Of a stretch of DNA of 50,407 nucleotides, positions 18,052-26,734 are shown in pieces. The notes beneath the pieces were generated by a model. It did no database searches. It saw only the letters and a list, made by a program, of their open reading frames with translations, and was not told where the DNA came from. Position 1 is the first letter of the stretch. Every line of letters begins with the position of its first letter. The position numbers were made by a program, and so were the translations under genes. The DNA is from Actinomycetota bacterium (lineage in GTDB: Bacteria > Actinomycetota > Aquicultoria > Subteraquimicrobiales > UBA9087), in contig JASEEZ010000015.1 of the NCBI GenBank assembly GCA_030019215.1, forward strand, positions 1-50,407. The letters are read 5' to 3'.

Positions 18052-18997
18052 CTTCCAAACCTCCTTTCTGTAACTCTTCCAAAGTCCGGCGAAACGAGGC
18101 CACATCCTCAACATTCAACAACTTGCCTTCGGAGGCGATTCGCTTGATCAAACCGGACAAAACCCTTCCGGGGCCAACCTCCACGAAAATTTTCACCCGC
18201 TCCAGCATTCTCTCAATGGATTGCTGCCACAAAACCGAGCCAGTGATCTGCTTTTCCAAAGCACACTTTATCTCATCGGCGGCGGTCGAGGGCCTCGCTG
18301 TGTAGTTAGAGATCACCGGAAAATTAGCCCGCCGAAAACTTGCTCCCTCCAGATATTTCCGAAACTCTCTTTCCGCCGATTCCATGAGCGGAGAATGGAA
18401 TCCCCCGCTCACCGGCAGTTCGACAACCCTTTTCGCTCCCACCTTTTCAAAAAGCTTAGATGATTTATCTATTGTCTTCAATTCCCCGGAGATAACCACC
18501 TGCCCCGGACAGTTATAGTTGGCTATGGCGATGACCCCATCGCTCTTCAGAGATTCGACTACCTTGACCACGCGTTCAACTTCGAGTCCAAGAACGGCTA
18601 TCATCTTCCCTGGATTCTCCTCGGCTGCTTTCTGCATCAACTCGGCCCGCCTCTTCACCAACCTCAGCGCCTCACCAAATTCTAACACACCGGCAGCGGC
18701 CAGAGCAGTATACTCCCCCAGACTATGGCCAGCCACAACTTGGGGGAACAAACCCTGCTCGGCCAGGAGACTCCAGCATACATAATCAATCACAAATATG
18801 GCAGGTTGGGCATGGATAGTCCGAGATAGTTCCTCGATTGGTCCCTGGAAGCAAAGAGGGGAAATCTCCTCACCCAAAATCTCATCCGCTAAAAGAAAAA
18901 GCTTTTTGGCCTCCGGATGTGTTCTCGCCAGCTCCAATCCCATGCCCACATACTGAGAACCCTGCCCCGGAAAGACAACAGCGATAGCCTCTACCAC
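18032..18997 (-). CDS. fabD: Malonyl-CoA:ACP transacylase FabD
   Basis: FabD loads malonyl groups on ACP. The 321-residue protein has VVFPGQGSQYVGMG at the N-terminus, the nucleophile Ser in VVAGHSLGEYTALAAAG (about 90), the Arg in VKRRAELMQKA, and the catalytic His in LPVSGGFHSPLME. The GTG start comes after a GGGGGGATA site that overlaps the end of etfA. The gene order etfA-fabD-fabG-acpP is tight. Confidence 0.96.
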   Translation of the reverse strand: MVEAIAVVFPGQGSQYVGMGLELARTHPEAKKLFLLADEILGEEISPLCFQGPIEELSRTIHAQPAIFVIDYVCWSLLAEQGLFPQVVAGHSLGEYTALAAAGVLEFGEALRLVKRRAELMQKAAEENPGKMIAVLGLEVERVVKVVESLKSDGVIAIANYNCPGQVVISGELKTIDKSSKLFEKVGAKRVVELPVSGGFHSPLMESAEREFRKYLEGASFRRANFPVISNYTARPSTAADEIKCALEKQITGSVLWQQSIERMLERVKIFVEVGPGRVLSGLIKRIASEGKLLNVEDVASFRRTLEELQKGGLEVGWSRR

Positions 18998-18998
18998 A

Positions 18999-20192
18999 CT
19001 ATCCCCCCAGCATTTCCTTAAACTTGGCCGTTAGGGCGGGAATGACTTCAAAAAGGTCCCCCACGATGCCGTAGGTCGCCACCTGAAAGATGGGAGCCTC
19101 TGGGTCCTTGTTGACGGCTACGATCACATCGGATGTCTGCATCCCGGCCAGGTGCTGGATGGCCCCCGATATCCCACAGGCAATGTAAAGCTTTGGGCAA
19201 ACCGTTTTCCCCGTTTGCCCAACTTGATGAGAATAGGGTATCCAACCAGCATCAACGGTGGCCCTAGACGCCCCGACAGCCGCCTCCAAAACATCGGCCA
19301 GTTCCTCTACCAACTTAAAATTCTCCGGTCCTCCGAGGCCCCTTCCCCCAGAAACGATGATGTCCGCTTCCTCCAGTTTGACCTTCTCCGTTAAATCCTC
19401 CACGAAATCCAGAACTCTGGTGCGAGAGGAAAGGTCCTCGGGCTTCATTTTCTTCTCAATAATTTCTCCACGCTTTTTTTCATTCCTCGATGCTCTCTTC
19501 ATCACCCTGGGGCGGACCGTGGCTATTTGAGGTCTCCTGTTCGGACAAATGATAGTGGCCATGATATTTCCCCCAAAGGCAGGGCGCGTTTGTAAAAGGA
19601 GCTTTTTCTCGGTATCTATCTCCAAGGCGGTGCAATCTGCGGTGAGTCCCGTCTCCAGCATGGCCGCAACCTTTGGAGCCAAGGATCGACCGATGGCGGT
19701 GGCCCCCATCAGAAGAATCGAGGGCTTGTGCTCCCGAACCATATCCACGATCACCCTGGAATAGGCATCGTCCAGATAACTTTCAAGAAACTTGCTTTCC
19801 ACTAAGTAGACTTCATCGGCGCCGTGTGTGATCAGATCTGATGCCTTCTCCTTTACGTTCTCGCCCAAGAGAGCGGCTGAAAGCCTTGTCTCCAGAGCAT
19901 CGGCGAGCTTCCTGCCTTCCCCTAGCAGTTCATAAACAACGGGAGCTATCCTTCCCCATCGCTGCTCGGCAAAGACCCAGACACCGGAATAATCGGCGAT
20001 ATCCGCGGCTTTAGCCTCCTCTTTCTCGATGACAATGGCTTCGAGCTTACAAGCCTCGACACAGAAACCACAAAGAGTACAGGAGCTTCCGATGACCGCC
20101 TTTTTTTCAGAAATGCTAATTGCATTGTAAGGACAACTCTTGAGACAAAGCTTGCAACCTGTACACTTGTCCAAAATAACCTTGATGCCCAC
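18999..20192 (-). CDS. etfA: Electron transfer flavoprotein alpha subunit with N-terminal ferredoxin domain
   Basis: EtfA, the FAD-binding subunit that passes electrons to or from acyl-CoA dehydrogenases. The 397-residue protein begins with a two-cluster ferredoxin domain (CTGCKLCLKSCP at about 10-21 and CTLCGFCVEACK at about 37-48), then the EtfA domain I, and the C-terminal FAD domain with SGGRGLGGPENF, DAGWIPYSHQVGQTGK and VAVNKDPEAPIFQVATYGIV. Ferredoxin-fused EtfA proteins are known from anaerobes in which Etf/acyl-CoA dehydrogenase complexes work with ferredoxin, including electron bifurcation; whether this one bifurcates is an inference. The start is GTG with AGGAGG upstream. It is placed next to etfB and fabD. 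Confidence 0.95.
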   Translation of the reverse strand: MGIKVILDKCTGCKLCLKSCPYNAISISEKKAVIGSSCTLCGFCVEACKLEAIVIEKEEAKAADIADYSGVWVFAEQRWGRIAPVVYELLGEGRKLADALETRLSAALLGENVKEKASDLITHGADEVYLVESKFLESYLDDAYSRVIVDMVREHKPSILLMGATAIGRSLAPKVAAMLETGLTADCTALEIDTEKKLLLQTRPAFGGNIMATIICPNRRPQIATVRPRVMKRASRNEKKRGEIIEKKMKPEDLSSRTRVLDFVEDLTEKVKLEEADIIVSGGRGLGGPENFKLVEELADVLEAAVGASRATVDAGWIPYSHQVGQTGKTVCPKLYIACGISGAIQHLAGMQTSDVIVAVNKDPEAPIFQVATYGIVGDLFEVIPALTAKFKEMLGG

Positions 20193-20256
20193 CTATAGTC
20201 CTCCTCGGCCACCCCAGCTATGCCCCACCGTCAGCAGAGCAAGTAGGACGTGCCAC

Positions 20257-21042
20257 CTACACTATTTTTGCTTCCCTTAACTTCTTCACGAGTTGGTCGA
20301 CCTGACTTGAAACATCCCCCTGTAAAATTTCGCTCTTGCGACTCCGTTCCGGAGCAAATATTCGCACCACCTGCGTGGGTGAACCCGCCAGGCCCACTTT
20401 GCTTGTATCCACCCCCAAATCGCTCGCCGTCCAAATGGTGATCTCAGCGCTCTTGGCCTTCATCATTCCCCTCAGGGAAGGTAGGCGGGGTTCATTGATC
20501 TCCTTGACCACCGTGATAAGACCAGGTAAAGGCATCTCGACTACCTCGTACCCATCCTCGATCATCCGCTCCACCTTAATGTGGCCATCATTCACTTCCT
20601 CTACTTTCTTAACGTAAGTAACAAAAGGGGTCCCCAATCGCTCAGCTAACTCGGGGCCAACCTGGCCCGTATCTCCATCCATCGTCTGCTTGCCGCAGAT
20701 GATGAGATCGTAGGAGCCAATCTTCTCGATCGCTCTAAATAGAGCATAAGAAGTCGCCAGGGTATCGGCTCCGGCAAAAGCACGGTCGCTCAAGAGAACT
20801 CCCTCATCAATACCCATGGCAATGGCTTCCCTCAATGCCTTCTCGGCCTGGGGTGGCCCCATGGTTATCGTCGTGACCTTGCCACCCCAACGCTCCTTCA
20901 TTCTCAGCCCTTCCTCCAAAGCATAAGTATCAAAGGGATTAATGATGCTCTCTACCCCCTCACGGATAAGGGTGTTGGTGGCCGGATCGATCTTCACCTC
21001 CGTTGTCCCCGGTACCTGCTTGATACAGACGATGATCTCCAC
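20257..21042 (-). CDS. etfB: Electron transfer flavoprotein beta subunit
   Basis: EtfB pairs with EtfA. The 261-residue protein has the expected ICIKQVPGTTEVKIDPATNT start, NPFDTYALEEGLRMKERWGG, GADTLATSYALF, IICGKQTMDGDTGQVGPELA and the ETF-beta signature region VERMIEDGYEVVEMPLPGLI. The start is GTG with GAGAGGAG upstream. In bifurcating Etfs EtfB carries a second FAD; the sequence cannot settle by eye whether that is so here. It lies between the acyl-CoA dehydrogenase and etfA. Confidence 0.95.
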   Translation of the reverse strand: MEIIVCIKQVPGTTEVKIDPATNTLIREGVESIINPFDTYALEEGLRMKERWGGKVTTITMGPPQAEKALREAIAMGIDEGVLLSDRAFAGADTLATSYALFRAIEKIGSYDLIICGKQTMDGDTGQVGPELAERLGTPFVTYVKKVEEVNDGHIKVERMIEDGYEVVEMPLPGLITVVKEINEPRLPSLRGMMKAKSAEITIWTASDLGVDTSKVGLAGSPTQVVRIFAPERSRKSEILQGDVSSQVDQLVKKLREAKIV

Positions 21043-21084
21043 TCTTGCTCCTCTCCACCGCTTTTTAATCCACCATGGAAGCTA

Positions 21085-22239
21085 CTATCTCGCCATGCTC
21101 TCCTTTATGAGCTGGAGAGCAATGACATTTCGCTGAATTTGATTCGTTCCCTCGTATATTTGGATGATCTTGGCATCGCGCATCATCTTTTCCACTGGAT
21201 ATTCACGCATATAGCCGTAACCGCCGAATATCTGGACGGCATCCGTGGTTACCTTCATAGCCATATCGGAGGCAAAAAGCTTAGACATTGCCGAGACCTT
21301 TGAGATATTCTTGGCCCCGCTATCGATGGTTTTGGCCGCAGCGTACACCAACGCCCGAGCAGCCTCAATCTGAGTAACCATGTCAGCGAGCATGTGCTGG
21401 ATTGCCTGAAAAGAGGAGATCGTTTGACCGAACTGCTTCCGTTGCCGAGAATATTCTAAGGTGGCCTCGAGGGCACCTTGAGCGAGACCAACTGCCTGCG
21501 CACTAATGCCGGGCCGAGTTATGTCAAGGGTCCTCATGGCAACGATGAACCCAATACCTTCCTTGCCTATAAGATTCTCTTTGGGGATGCGGCAATCCTC
21601 AAAAACGAGCTCCCTTGTGGCCGAACACCTTATACCCATCTTCTTTTCCTTTTTGCCAAAAGAAAAGCCAGGCGTGTCCTTCTCCACGATGAAGGCACTG
21701 GCTCCTCGACTCCCCTTGCTTTTATCGGTCAAGGCGATGATGGTATAGACCTCCGCCTCTCCGCCATTGGTGATCCACTGCTTCGTTCCATTGAGGACAT
21801 AATGATCGCCATCCTTTACGGCGGTGGTCTGAATGCCGGCGGCATCACTGCCGGCATTGGCCTCGGTTAGACCAAAGGCGGCCAGTCTTTTGCCCCTGGC
21901 GATATCGGGAAGGTATTTCTTCTTCTGTTCCTCCGTTCCATGCAAAAGTATGGGGTATGTCCCCAGAGCAGTGGCGGCAAAGGTAACCGATACCCCACAA
22001 CATCCCCGGCTGAGCTCCTCCATGACCAAGCAGTTCTCAAGACAACCCATGCCAAAGCCACCATACTCTTCGGGAATATAAAGACCGAACAGATCAGAGT
22101 CGGCCAGAACTTTCATTATCTCCCAGGGGAATTTTTCCTCCTCGTCCAACTCGGCTCTGGTAGGAATGATTTTCTCCTCCGTGATCTTTCCCACCAAGTC
22201 TTTTATCATCTTCTGTTCATCGGTCAAAAAGTATTCCAT
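21085..22239 (-). CDS. Acyl-CoA dehydrogenase
   Basis: Flavin-dependent acyl-CoA dehydrogenase (short/butyryl-CoA type by general look). I chose the ATG at 22239 (MEYFLTDEQKMIKDLVGK), preceded by AAAGGAG, rather than the longer frame. Signature motifs: FGLTEANAGSDAAGIQTTA, WITNGGEAEVYTI, the flavin-binding RKQFGQTISSFQAIQHMLAD, and the catalytic Glu in IIQIYEGTNQIQRN close to the C-terminus. It lies between fabH and etfB inside the fatty-acid synthesis operon. With the Etf pair it would form a complete acyl-CoA/enoyl-CoA redox module; whether it works in degradation, in reduction of enoyl-CoA, or in membrane lipid adjustment cannot be read from sequence. Confidence 0.93.
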   Translation of the reverse strand: MEYFLTDEQKMIKDLVGKITEEKIIPTRAELDEEEKFPWEIMKVLADSDLFGLYIPEEYGGFGMGCLENCLVMEELSRGCCGVSVTFAATALGTYPILLHGTEEQKKKYLPDIARGKRLAAFGLTEANAGSDAAGIQTTAVKDGDHYVLNGTKQWITNGGEAEVYTIIALTDKSKGSRGASAFIVEKDTPGFSFGKKEKKMGIRCSATRELVFEDCRIPKENLIGKEGIGFIVAMRTLDITRPGISAQAVGLAQGALEATLEYSRQRKQFGQTISSFQAIQHMLADMVTQIEAARALVYAAAKTIDSGAKNISKVSAMSKLFASDMAMKVTTDAVQIFGGYGYMREYPVEKMMRDAKIIQIYEGTNQIQRNVIALQLIKESMAR

Positions 22240-22271
22240 ACGACCAACTCCTTTCAGTCCTCTCCACACCC

Positions 22272-23312
22272 CTAAGTGGGCTTATCCCGACGGGAAGACA
22301 GAGACCGGCTCCACCTCACCACATTCGCCCCCCAAGTCAGTCCCCCTCCAAATCCAACGAAAAGGAGAACGTCGCCCTTTTTAAGCTTACCCATCTGCCA
22401 CAATTCGTCTAGGGCAAGGGGGATGGAAGCCGTCGAGGTGTTACCGTATTTTGAGATATTGCTTACAACCTTTTGGGGACTAATCTTCAGCCGTTGAGCT
22501 GCTGCATCGATGATTCTCTGGTTGGCTTGGTGGGGGATGAGATAGTTCACATCGGCAACGGTGAGCCCGCACTTGTGAAGCGCCCGTTTTGCCACTTTTG
22601 GAAGGGCCCTCACGGCGAATTTAAAAACTTCATTCCCATTCATTTGGATGGAATGAAGACGATTGGCCACGGAGTTCTCATCCCCGGGTATCATTGCTCC
22701 ACCCGCGGGGATCTTCAAAAGATCCGCCCCAGAACCATCAGCGGCCAGATGACTGGATAAAACACCATATCCCTTCTCCACCGGCTGGAGCACGACCGCT
22801 CCTGCACCATCACCAAAGAGAACGCAGGTGTTCCTATCCGACCAGTCGACGAATCGGGAAAGAGCCTCAGCTCCAATGAGGAGAACCGTCTTATAATCTC
22901 CCGTAGCCACATATGGCGCGGCCACCGAGAGTCCATAGCTAAAACCAGCGCAGGCAGCCAAAAGATCAAAGGCTGGACAATCCTTGATGCCCATCTTACG
23001 CTGGGCAAGACAGGCTGTGGAGGGAAAAATCATATCCGGAGAGGCGGTGGCCACAATGATCAGATCGACCTCTTCGGGTTCCAAGCCCGCATCGGCAAGA
23101 GCTTTCAAACCCGCCTGTGCAGCCAAATCGGAGGTGGACATGCTATCATCGATGATTCGCCTCTCGATTATTCCCGTGCGGGTACGAATCCAGTCATCGC
23201 TGGTATCAACCATCTTTTCTAAATCATGATTGTCCAGTGTCTTTTCGGGAACACAGGAGCCTACTCCCACGATCCCTGCGGGGATTAACTCGCTTATGGT
23301 TCTTCCCTCCAT
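22272..23312 (-). CDS. fabH: 3-oxoacyl-ACP synthase III FabH
   Basis: FabH starts fatty-acid synthesis by condensing acyl-CoA with malonyl-ACP. The 346-residue protein has VGVGSCVPEKTLDN, DDWIRTRTGIIERR, the active-site Cys in DLLAACAGFSYGL (about 120), the His in LIPHQANQRIIDA and the Asn in SKYGNTSTASIPLAL. The tail after FGGGLTWGANVVRW is extended by about 12 basic residues. It follows plsX by six bases. Confidence 0.96.
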   Translation of the reverse strand: MEGRTISELIPAGIVGVGSCVPEKTLDNHDLEKMVDTSDDWIRTRTGIIERRIIDDSMSTSDLAAQAGLKALADAGLEPEEVDLIIVATASPDMIFPSTACLAQRKMGIKDCPAFDLLAACAGFSYGLSVAAPYVATGDYKTVLLIGAEALSRFVDWSDRNTCVLFGDGAGAVVLQPVEKGYGVLSSHLAADGSGADLLKIPAGGAMIPGDENSVANRLHSIQMNGNEVFKFAVRALPKVAKRALHKCGLTVADVNYLIPHQANQRIIDAAAQRLKISPQKVVSNISKYGNTSTASIPLALDELWQMGKLKKGDVLLFVGFGGGLTWGANVVRWSRSLSSRRDKPT

Positions 23313-23318
23313 GAAAAG

Positions 23319-24314
23319 TTATTCTTCAGCAACCAGGCTGTCTCCTATCTCCTTGACGACTCCTTTAGAGACAGTCTGGATGGCCAACTTTATGGCGTTC
23401 TTGATCGCCCTAGCTTTGGAACCGCCGTGGGCGATGATGCAGACCCCATCTACCCCCAAAAGCTGAGCGCCGCCGTACTCTTCATAATCCAGCTTCCGCT
23501 TCAGTTCCCTCAAGCCCGGCGCTAGCAACAATCCGCCCAATCTGGATCCGACGGATCCACTGATAACCTGCTTCACCTCAGAGAAAATCACTCCCGCCAA
23601 ACCCTCCATCAGCTTCAAGACCACGTTGCCCGTAAACCCATCGCAGATCACGACATCAGTCTTGCCCAACGAGATATCTTTGCCCTCCACATTGCCGACG
23701 AAATTTAGCCCGGATTTTTCCAATAATCCATGGGCTACCTGAACAAGCTCATTCCCTTTGCTTTTCTCCTCCCCGATACTCAAAAGCCCCACTGAGGGAT
23801 TGACCACGCCCACGATTTTGGCCGCATAAACGCAGCCCATATGAGCAAACTCGAGGAGATTCTCCGCTTTACAATCAGCGGTTGCACCAACATCCAACAG
23901 AACAACTGGCCTGACCGGCGTGGGAACAACGACTGCAATTGCCGGCCTTGAGATTCCCTTGATGCGCCCGTAAGTGAGAAGCGCCGCACTGACCACCGCT
24001 CCCGTGTTACCAGCGGAAACGAAAGCATTCGCCCTCTCTTCCTTGACCAGCCTCGCGCCTACCACTATCGAGGAATTGCTCTTTGACCTAATCGACCAGG
24101 CAGCCTGCTCGCCCATCTCAATGACATCAGAGGCCGTCTCGATAGAGATATTTTTACTGGGAAGGGAGCTCGCCAGCTCATCCCGAACAACCCTTGGTGG
24201 ACCCACAAGGATGAATTGAACATCCGAGTGCTCCTGAGCTACAAAGACCGTCCCCTTGATGATCTCACGGGGAGCATAATCCCCCCCCATAGCATCGACC
24301 GCGATCGTTATCAA
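23319..24314 (-). CDS. plsX: Phosphate acyltransferase PlsX
   Basis: PlsX makes acyl-phosphate from acyl-ACP for phospholipid synthesis with PlsY. The 331-residue protein has the typical ITIAVDAMGGDYAPREIIKG start, SNSSIVVGARLVKEERANAF, SAGNTGAVVSAALLTYGRIK, LLDVGATADCKAENLLEFA, VICDGFTGNVVLKLMEGLA and EYGGAQLLGVDGVCIIAHG. The start is TTG. The order rpmF-plsX-fabH is very common in Gram-positives. Confidence 0.96.
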   Translation of the reverse strand: MITIAVDAMGGDYAPREIIKGTVFVAQEHSDVQFILVGPPRVVRDELASSLPSKNISIETASDVIEMGEQAAWSIRSKSNSSIVVGARLVKEERANAFVSAGNTGAVVSAALLTYGRIKGISRPAIAVVVPTPVRPVVLLDVGATADCKAENLLEFAHMGCVYAAKIVGVVNPSVGLLSIGEEKSKGNELVQVAHGLLEKSGLNFVGNVEGKDISLGKTDVVICDGFTGNVVLKLMEGLAGVIFSEVKQVISGSVGSRLGGLLLAPGLRELKRKLDYEEYGGAQLLGVDGVCIIAHGGSKARAIKNAIKLAIQTVSKGVVKEIGDSLVAEE

Positions 24315-24331
24315 TTTCAGTTAATCTCCCG

Positions 24332-24508
24332 TCATTCTACCTCGATTACCTGCTCGCCGGCATAGTAGCCGCAATGCGGACAGACTCGATGAGGCAATTT
24401 TGGCCTATGGCACCGAGGACACTCAGATAAAGTCGGTTCCGTCGCCTTCCAATTGGCGCGTCTCTTGTCCCGCCGAGATTTGGACGTTTTCCTCTTCGGT
24501 ACAGCCAT
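24332..24508 (-). CDS. rpmF: 50S ribosomal protein L32
   Basis: A 58-residue L32 found by direct translation of the gap between plsX and DUF177. It starts [20 protein letters not shown] and has two zinc-ribbon pairs, CPRC and CPHC, with cysteines at 30, 33, 43 and 46. AAAGGAGATTAG precedes the ATG. The stop is TGA. L32 versions with four cysteines bind zinc. Confidence 0.96.
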   Translation of the reverse strand: MAVPKRKTSKSRRDKRRANWKATEPTLSECPRCHRPKLPHRVCPHCGYYAGEQVIEVE

Positions 24509-24553
24509 CTAATCTCCTTTCAATCTCAAAGGTAAAATAGCTCACAAACCAAC

Positions 24554-25066
24554 TCACTTCTTCTTTAATTTCTTGAGAATCGCTAATCTGGGGTCGATTC
24601 TTTCTTCCCTACAACCACAATCTCCCTCGTTTAAATTCTTCCCACACCTGGGACAGAGACCTTTGCAGTCCTCCCTGCAAAGGGGTTTTAGGGGAAGAGC
24701 GAGCAAAAAAGCCTGCTCGGCCAGAGGACCCAGATCAATCTCACCACCGATTATCTCAAAGGCCTCCTCCGGAGATTCTCCAGGTCCTACAGGCTTCCGA
24801 AAAACTTCCCTGACCCCAGCCTTAAGAAGGAGGATTAGCTTGCTCAAACAGCGACTACACTCGATCATTACTTTGCCCACAATGGTTCCCTCTGCCATCA
24901 GCTCCGAATTCACCCTCCTGATGACGAGGTTAAATTCCACGGGGCCTTTGAACTCTAGCTTTTCTCCCCTTTCCCCAAGAGGAGAAAACTCTCTTTTCTC
25001 TCTAAACTCAGTTTCAGCACTGATTCCTTTTAAAAGATCGGATACGTCAAGTGCAATCCGGTTCAC
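24554..25066 (-). CDS. DUF177 (YceD family) protein
   Basis: YceD/DUF177 proteins are encoded before rpmF in most bacteria and have been linked to 23S rRNA maturation; the mechanism is not settled. The 170-residue product has the core IECSRCLSKLILLLKAGVRE with its CxxC, and ends with a cysteine-rich stretch (CREDCKGLCPRCGKNLNEGD then CGC), where six or more cysteines could bind zinc. The start is GTG after a GGGGG site. It is the first gene of the rpmF-plsX-fab operon; a terminator lies immediately upstream. Confidence 0.92.
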   Translation of the reverse strand: MNRIALDVSDLLKGISAETEFREKREFSPLGERGEKLEFKGPVEFNLVIRRVNSELMAEGTIVGKVMIECSRCLSKLILLLKAGVREVFRKPVGPGESPEEAFEIIGGEIDLGPLAEQAFLLALPLKPLCREDCKGLCPRCGKNLNEGDCGCREERIDPRLAILKKLKKK

Positions 25067-25090
25067 CTTTACAACCCCCGATAAAAACCG

Positions 25091-25129
25091 AAAAAAGTTC
25101 TTGTGATGCCTTTAGCCTCACAAGAACTT
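25091..25129 (-). terminator. Rho-independent terminator
   Basis: Perfect 12-bp inverted repeat AAGTTCTTGTGA / TCACAAGAACTT (25095-25106 and 25118-25129) with an 11-base loop, followed on the minus strand by TTTTTT. It ends the coaD/SepIVA-like transcript before DUF177. Confidence 0.85.
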
Positions 25130-25165
25130 CAGAAATAATGCTCCGGTAGGCCAAGAGGGTAAGAT

Positions 25166-25624
25166 CTAACCTTTGGATTCAATCTTTCCCTGGAGTCTAT
25201 CTCTTCCCCTCTGAACAGCGGTGAGAAGTTTGCCCAGGTTTACCTCTAAGTTGGCCAACATCTCATCGGCATAATCCTCCGCCCCCAGACGGATTTCTCT
25301 CTCCCGCGCCCTTGCAGCATCCAGGATCTCCGCCGCCTGCTGCTCTGCCAATTTTACAATCTCCGTTTCAGCAGCCAGAGCATTGGCCTTCTCTTTGGCC
25401 TCGTCGAGAGCACGTTTTGCCTCCTTTTTTGCCTCCTCCAGCATCTCTTGTCTTTCCTTCACAATCCATCTTGCCTGCTTCAGCTCGTCGGGCAAGGTAG
25501 CTCTTATCTCATCGATGATCTCATAAATTTTTCGCTCATTAACCACGACGGATGAGGTCAGGGGAACTCTCCTGGTAGTGGCAATGACATCCTCCAACTT
25601 GTCGATCAAAACCATGATATCCAT
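25166..25624 (-). CDS. SepIVA/DivIVA-like coiled-coil protein
   Basis: Mostly helical 152-residue protein. I chose the ATG at 25624 (MDIMVLIDKLEDVI), which has GAAGGGGG upstream; the longer frame would overlap coaD. After a short head with VPLTSSVVVNERKIYEIIDE it becomes a long charged coiled coil rich in Glu, Lys and Ala (residues about 45-130). The head resembles that of DivIVA-like septation proteins; in mycobacteria the essential septation protein SepIVA is encoded in the same general neighbourhood (near the DUF177 and rnc genes). An alternative label, V-type/F-type ATPase subunit-like, comes from the coiled coil alone and is less likely in this setting. The gene is followed by a strong terminator. 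Confidence 0.7.
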   Translation of the reverse strand: MDIMVLIDKLEDVIATTRRVPLTSSVVVNERKIYEIIDEIRATLPDELKQARWIVKERQEMLEEAKKEAKRALDEAKEKANALAAETEIVKLAEQQAAEILDAARAREREIRLGAEDYADEMLANLEVNLGKLLTAVQRGRDRLQGKIESKG

Positions 25625-25643
25625 TAAATTAACCCCCTTCTCA

Positions 25644-26123
25644 TCACCGAGAAAACGATTTTTGAAGACCCTCTTCAACTTCGGGTGGAACAAGCCCCTC
25701 GAGGCAACCTCCATATTCCGCTATTTCCTTGACAGCACTAGAACTAAGGTAGACGTATTCGGGACTCGCCATCATGAACATCGTCTCAATCGATGGATCG
25801 AGTTTCCTGTTGAGCTGAGCCATTTGAAATTCATGCTCAAAATCGGAAACGGCCCGCAATCCTTTGATGATGGAATGTGCATCATGCCTTCGAGCGAACT
25901 CCACCAATAGGCAGTTGAACGACTCGATTCTGACGTTCTTCAGATGCGCCAAGGCATTCCCAGCGAACCTGATTCTATCCTTCAAAGAGAAAAGTGGGCT
26001 TTTTCTGATATTTTCAGCCACCCCAACGACCACCTCGTCATAGAGCTGAGCAGCTCTCTCGATGATATCCAGGTGACCGTTAGTGATGGGATCAAAGCTC
26101 CCGGGATAAACAGCTATTCGCAC
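25644..26123 (-). CDS. coaD: Phosphopantetheine adenylyltransferase CoaD
   Basis: CoaD makes dephospho-CoA from phosphopantetheine and ATP. The protein starts RIAVYPGSFDPITNGHLDII with the nucleotidyltransferase (T/H)xGH motif, and contains FNCLLVEFARRHDAHSIIKG, LRAVSDFEHEFQMAQLNRKL and the ISSSAVKEIA-type YLSSSAVKEIAEYGG. I favour the GTG at 26123, which has GGGGGT upstream and gives the normal family N-terminus; an ATG at 26141 would add six residues. Either start lies close to or inside the end of rsmD, so the two are probably coupled. Confidence 0.95.
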   Translation of the reverse strand: MRIAVYPGSFDPITNGHLDIIERAAQLYDEVVVGVAENIRKSPLFSLKDRIRFAGNALAHLKNVRIESFNCLLVEFARRHDAHSIIKGLRAVSDFEHEFQMAQLNRKLDPSIETMFMMASPEYVYLSSSAVKEIAEYGGCLEGLVPPEVEEGLQKSFSR

Positions 26124-26692
26124 CTGACCCCCAAACCCCATGAAGCCTTGCCATAAAAACTCAAAGCAGTATCGCCATACCTTTTGAAAAGGAAGCGCTG
26201 CAAACCACCAAAAATATCGGGCATGCTCCGCCTCGAGGAGTGCTCCAAAATGGCCACACCTTGAGCATCCAACGAATCCTGGAAGCTCTTAAAAACCTCC
26301 CTCAATTCAGTTACGCTAATTTTATAGGGAGGGTCAAGAAAAATCAAATCAAAAACATCCTCTCTTTCCCGAAGCCACCCCAGGGCAATTCCGACCTTAA
26401 CCCGAGAAACCTCCGCTTTCTCGCGAAGGTCAGCCCTCCCAAGATTCTCCTCGATAGCCTGTATGGAAGCCCTATCATCGTCAATGAACACGGCAAGACT
26501 GGCTCCTCTGCTGAGAGCCTCGATGCCCAAGCTTCCCGATCCGGCATAAAGATCAAGCACCCTGGCCTCCTCAACCCTCCCTCCCAAGATGCTGAAGAGA
26601 GCTTCCCTCACCCTATCCGCTGTGGGGCGAATTCCTCGACCCTTGGGAACCACAAGTTTCCTGCCTTTGGCGATGCCCGCAATGATTCTCAT
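26114..26692 (-). CDS. rsmD: 16S rRNA (guanine(966)-N(2))-methyltransferase RsmD
   Basis: RsmD methylates G966 of 16S rRNA. The 192 residues contain MRIIAGIAKGRKLVVPKG, RPTADRVREALFSIL, the SAM-binding VLDLYAGSGSLGIEALSRGA and the catalytic DLIFLDPPYKI (DPPY). It overlaps the following coaD start by about ten bases, the conserved rsmD-coaD pair. No strong ribosome-binding site is seen; the upstream DNA is a degenerate repeat region. Confidence 0.95.
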   Translation of the reverse strand: MRIIAGIAKGRKLVVPKGRGIRPTADRVREALFSILGGRVEEARVLDLYAGSGSLGIEALSRGASLAVFIDDDRASIQAIEENLGRADLREKAEVSRVKVGIALGWLREREDVFDLIFLDPPYKISVTELREVFKSFQDSLDAQGVAILEHSSRRSMPDIFGGLQRFLFKRYGDTALSFYGKASWGLGVRCE

Positions 26693-26734
26693 CCAAATCA
26701 GTCCACAGTCGATCGTCGTCAGTCGGGAGTAAAA

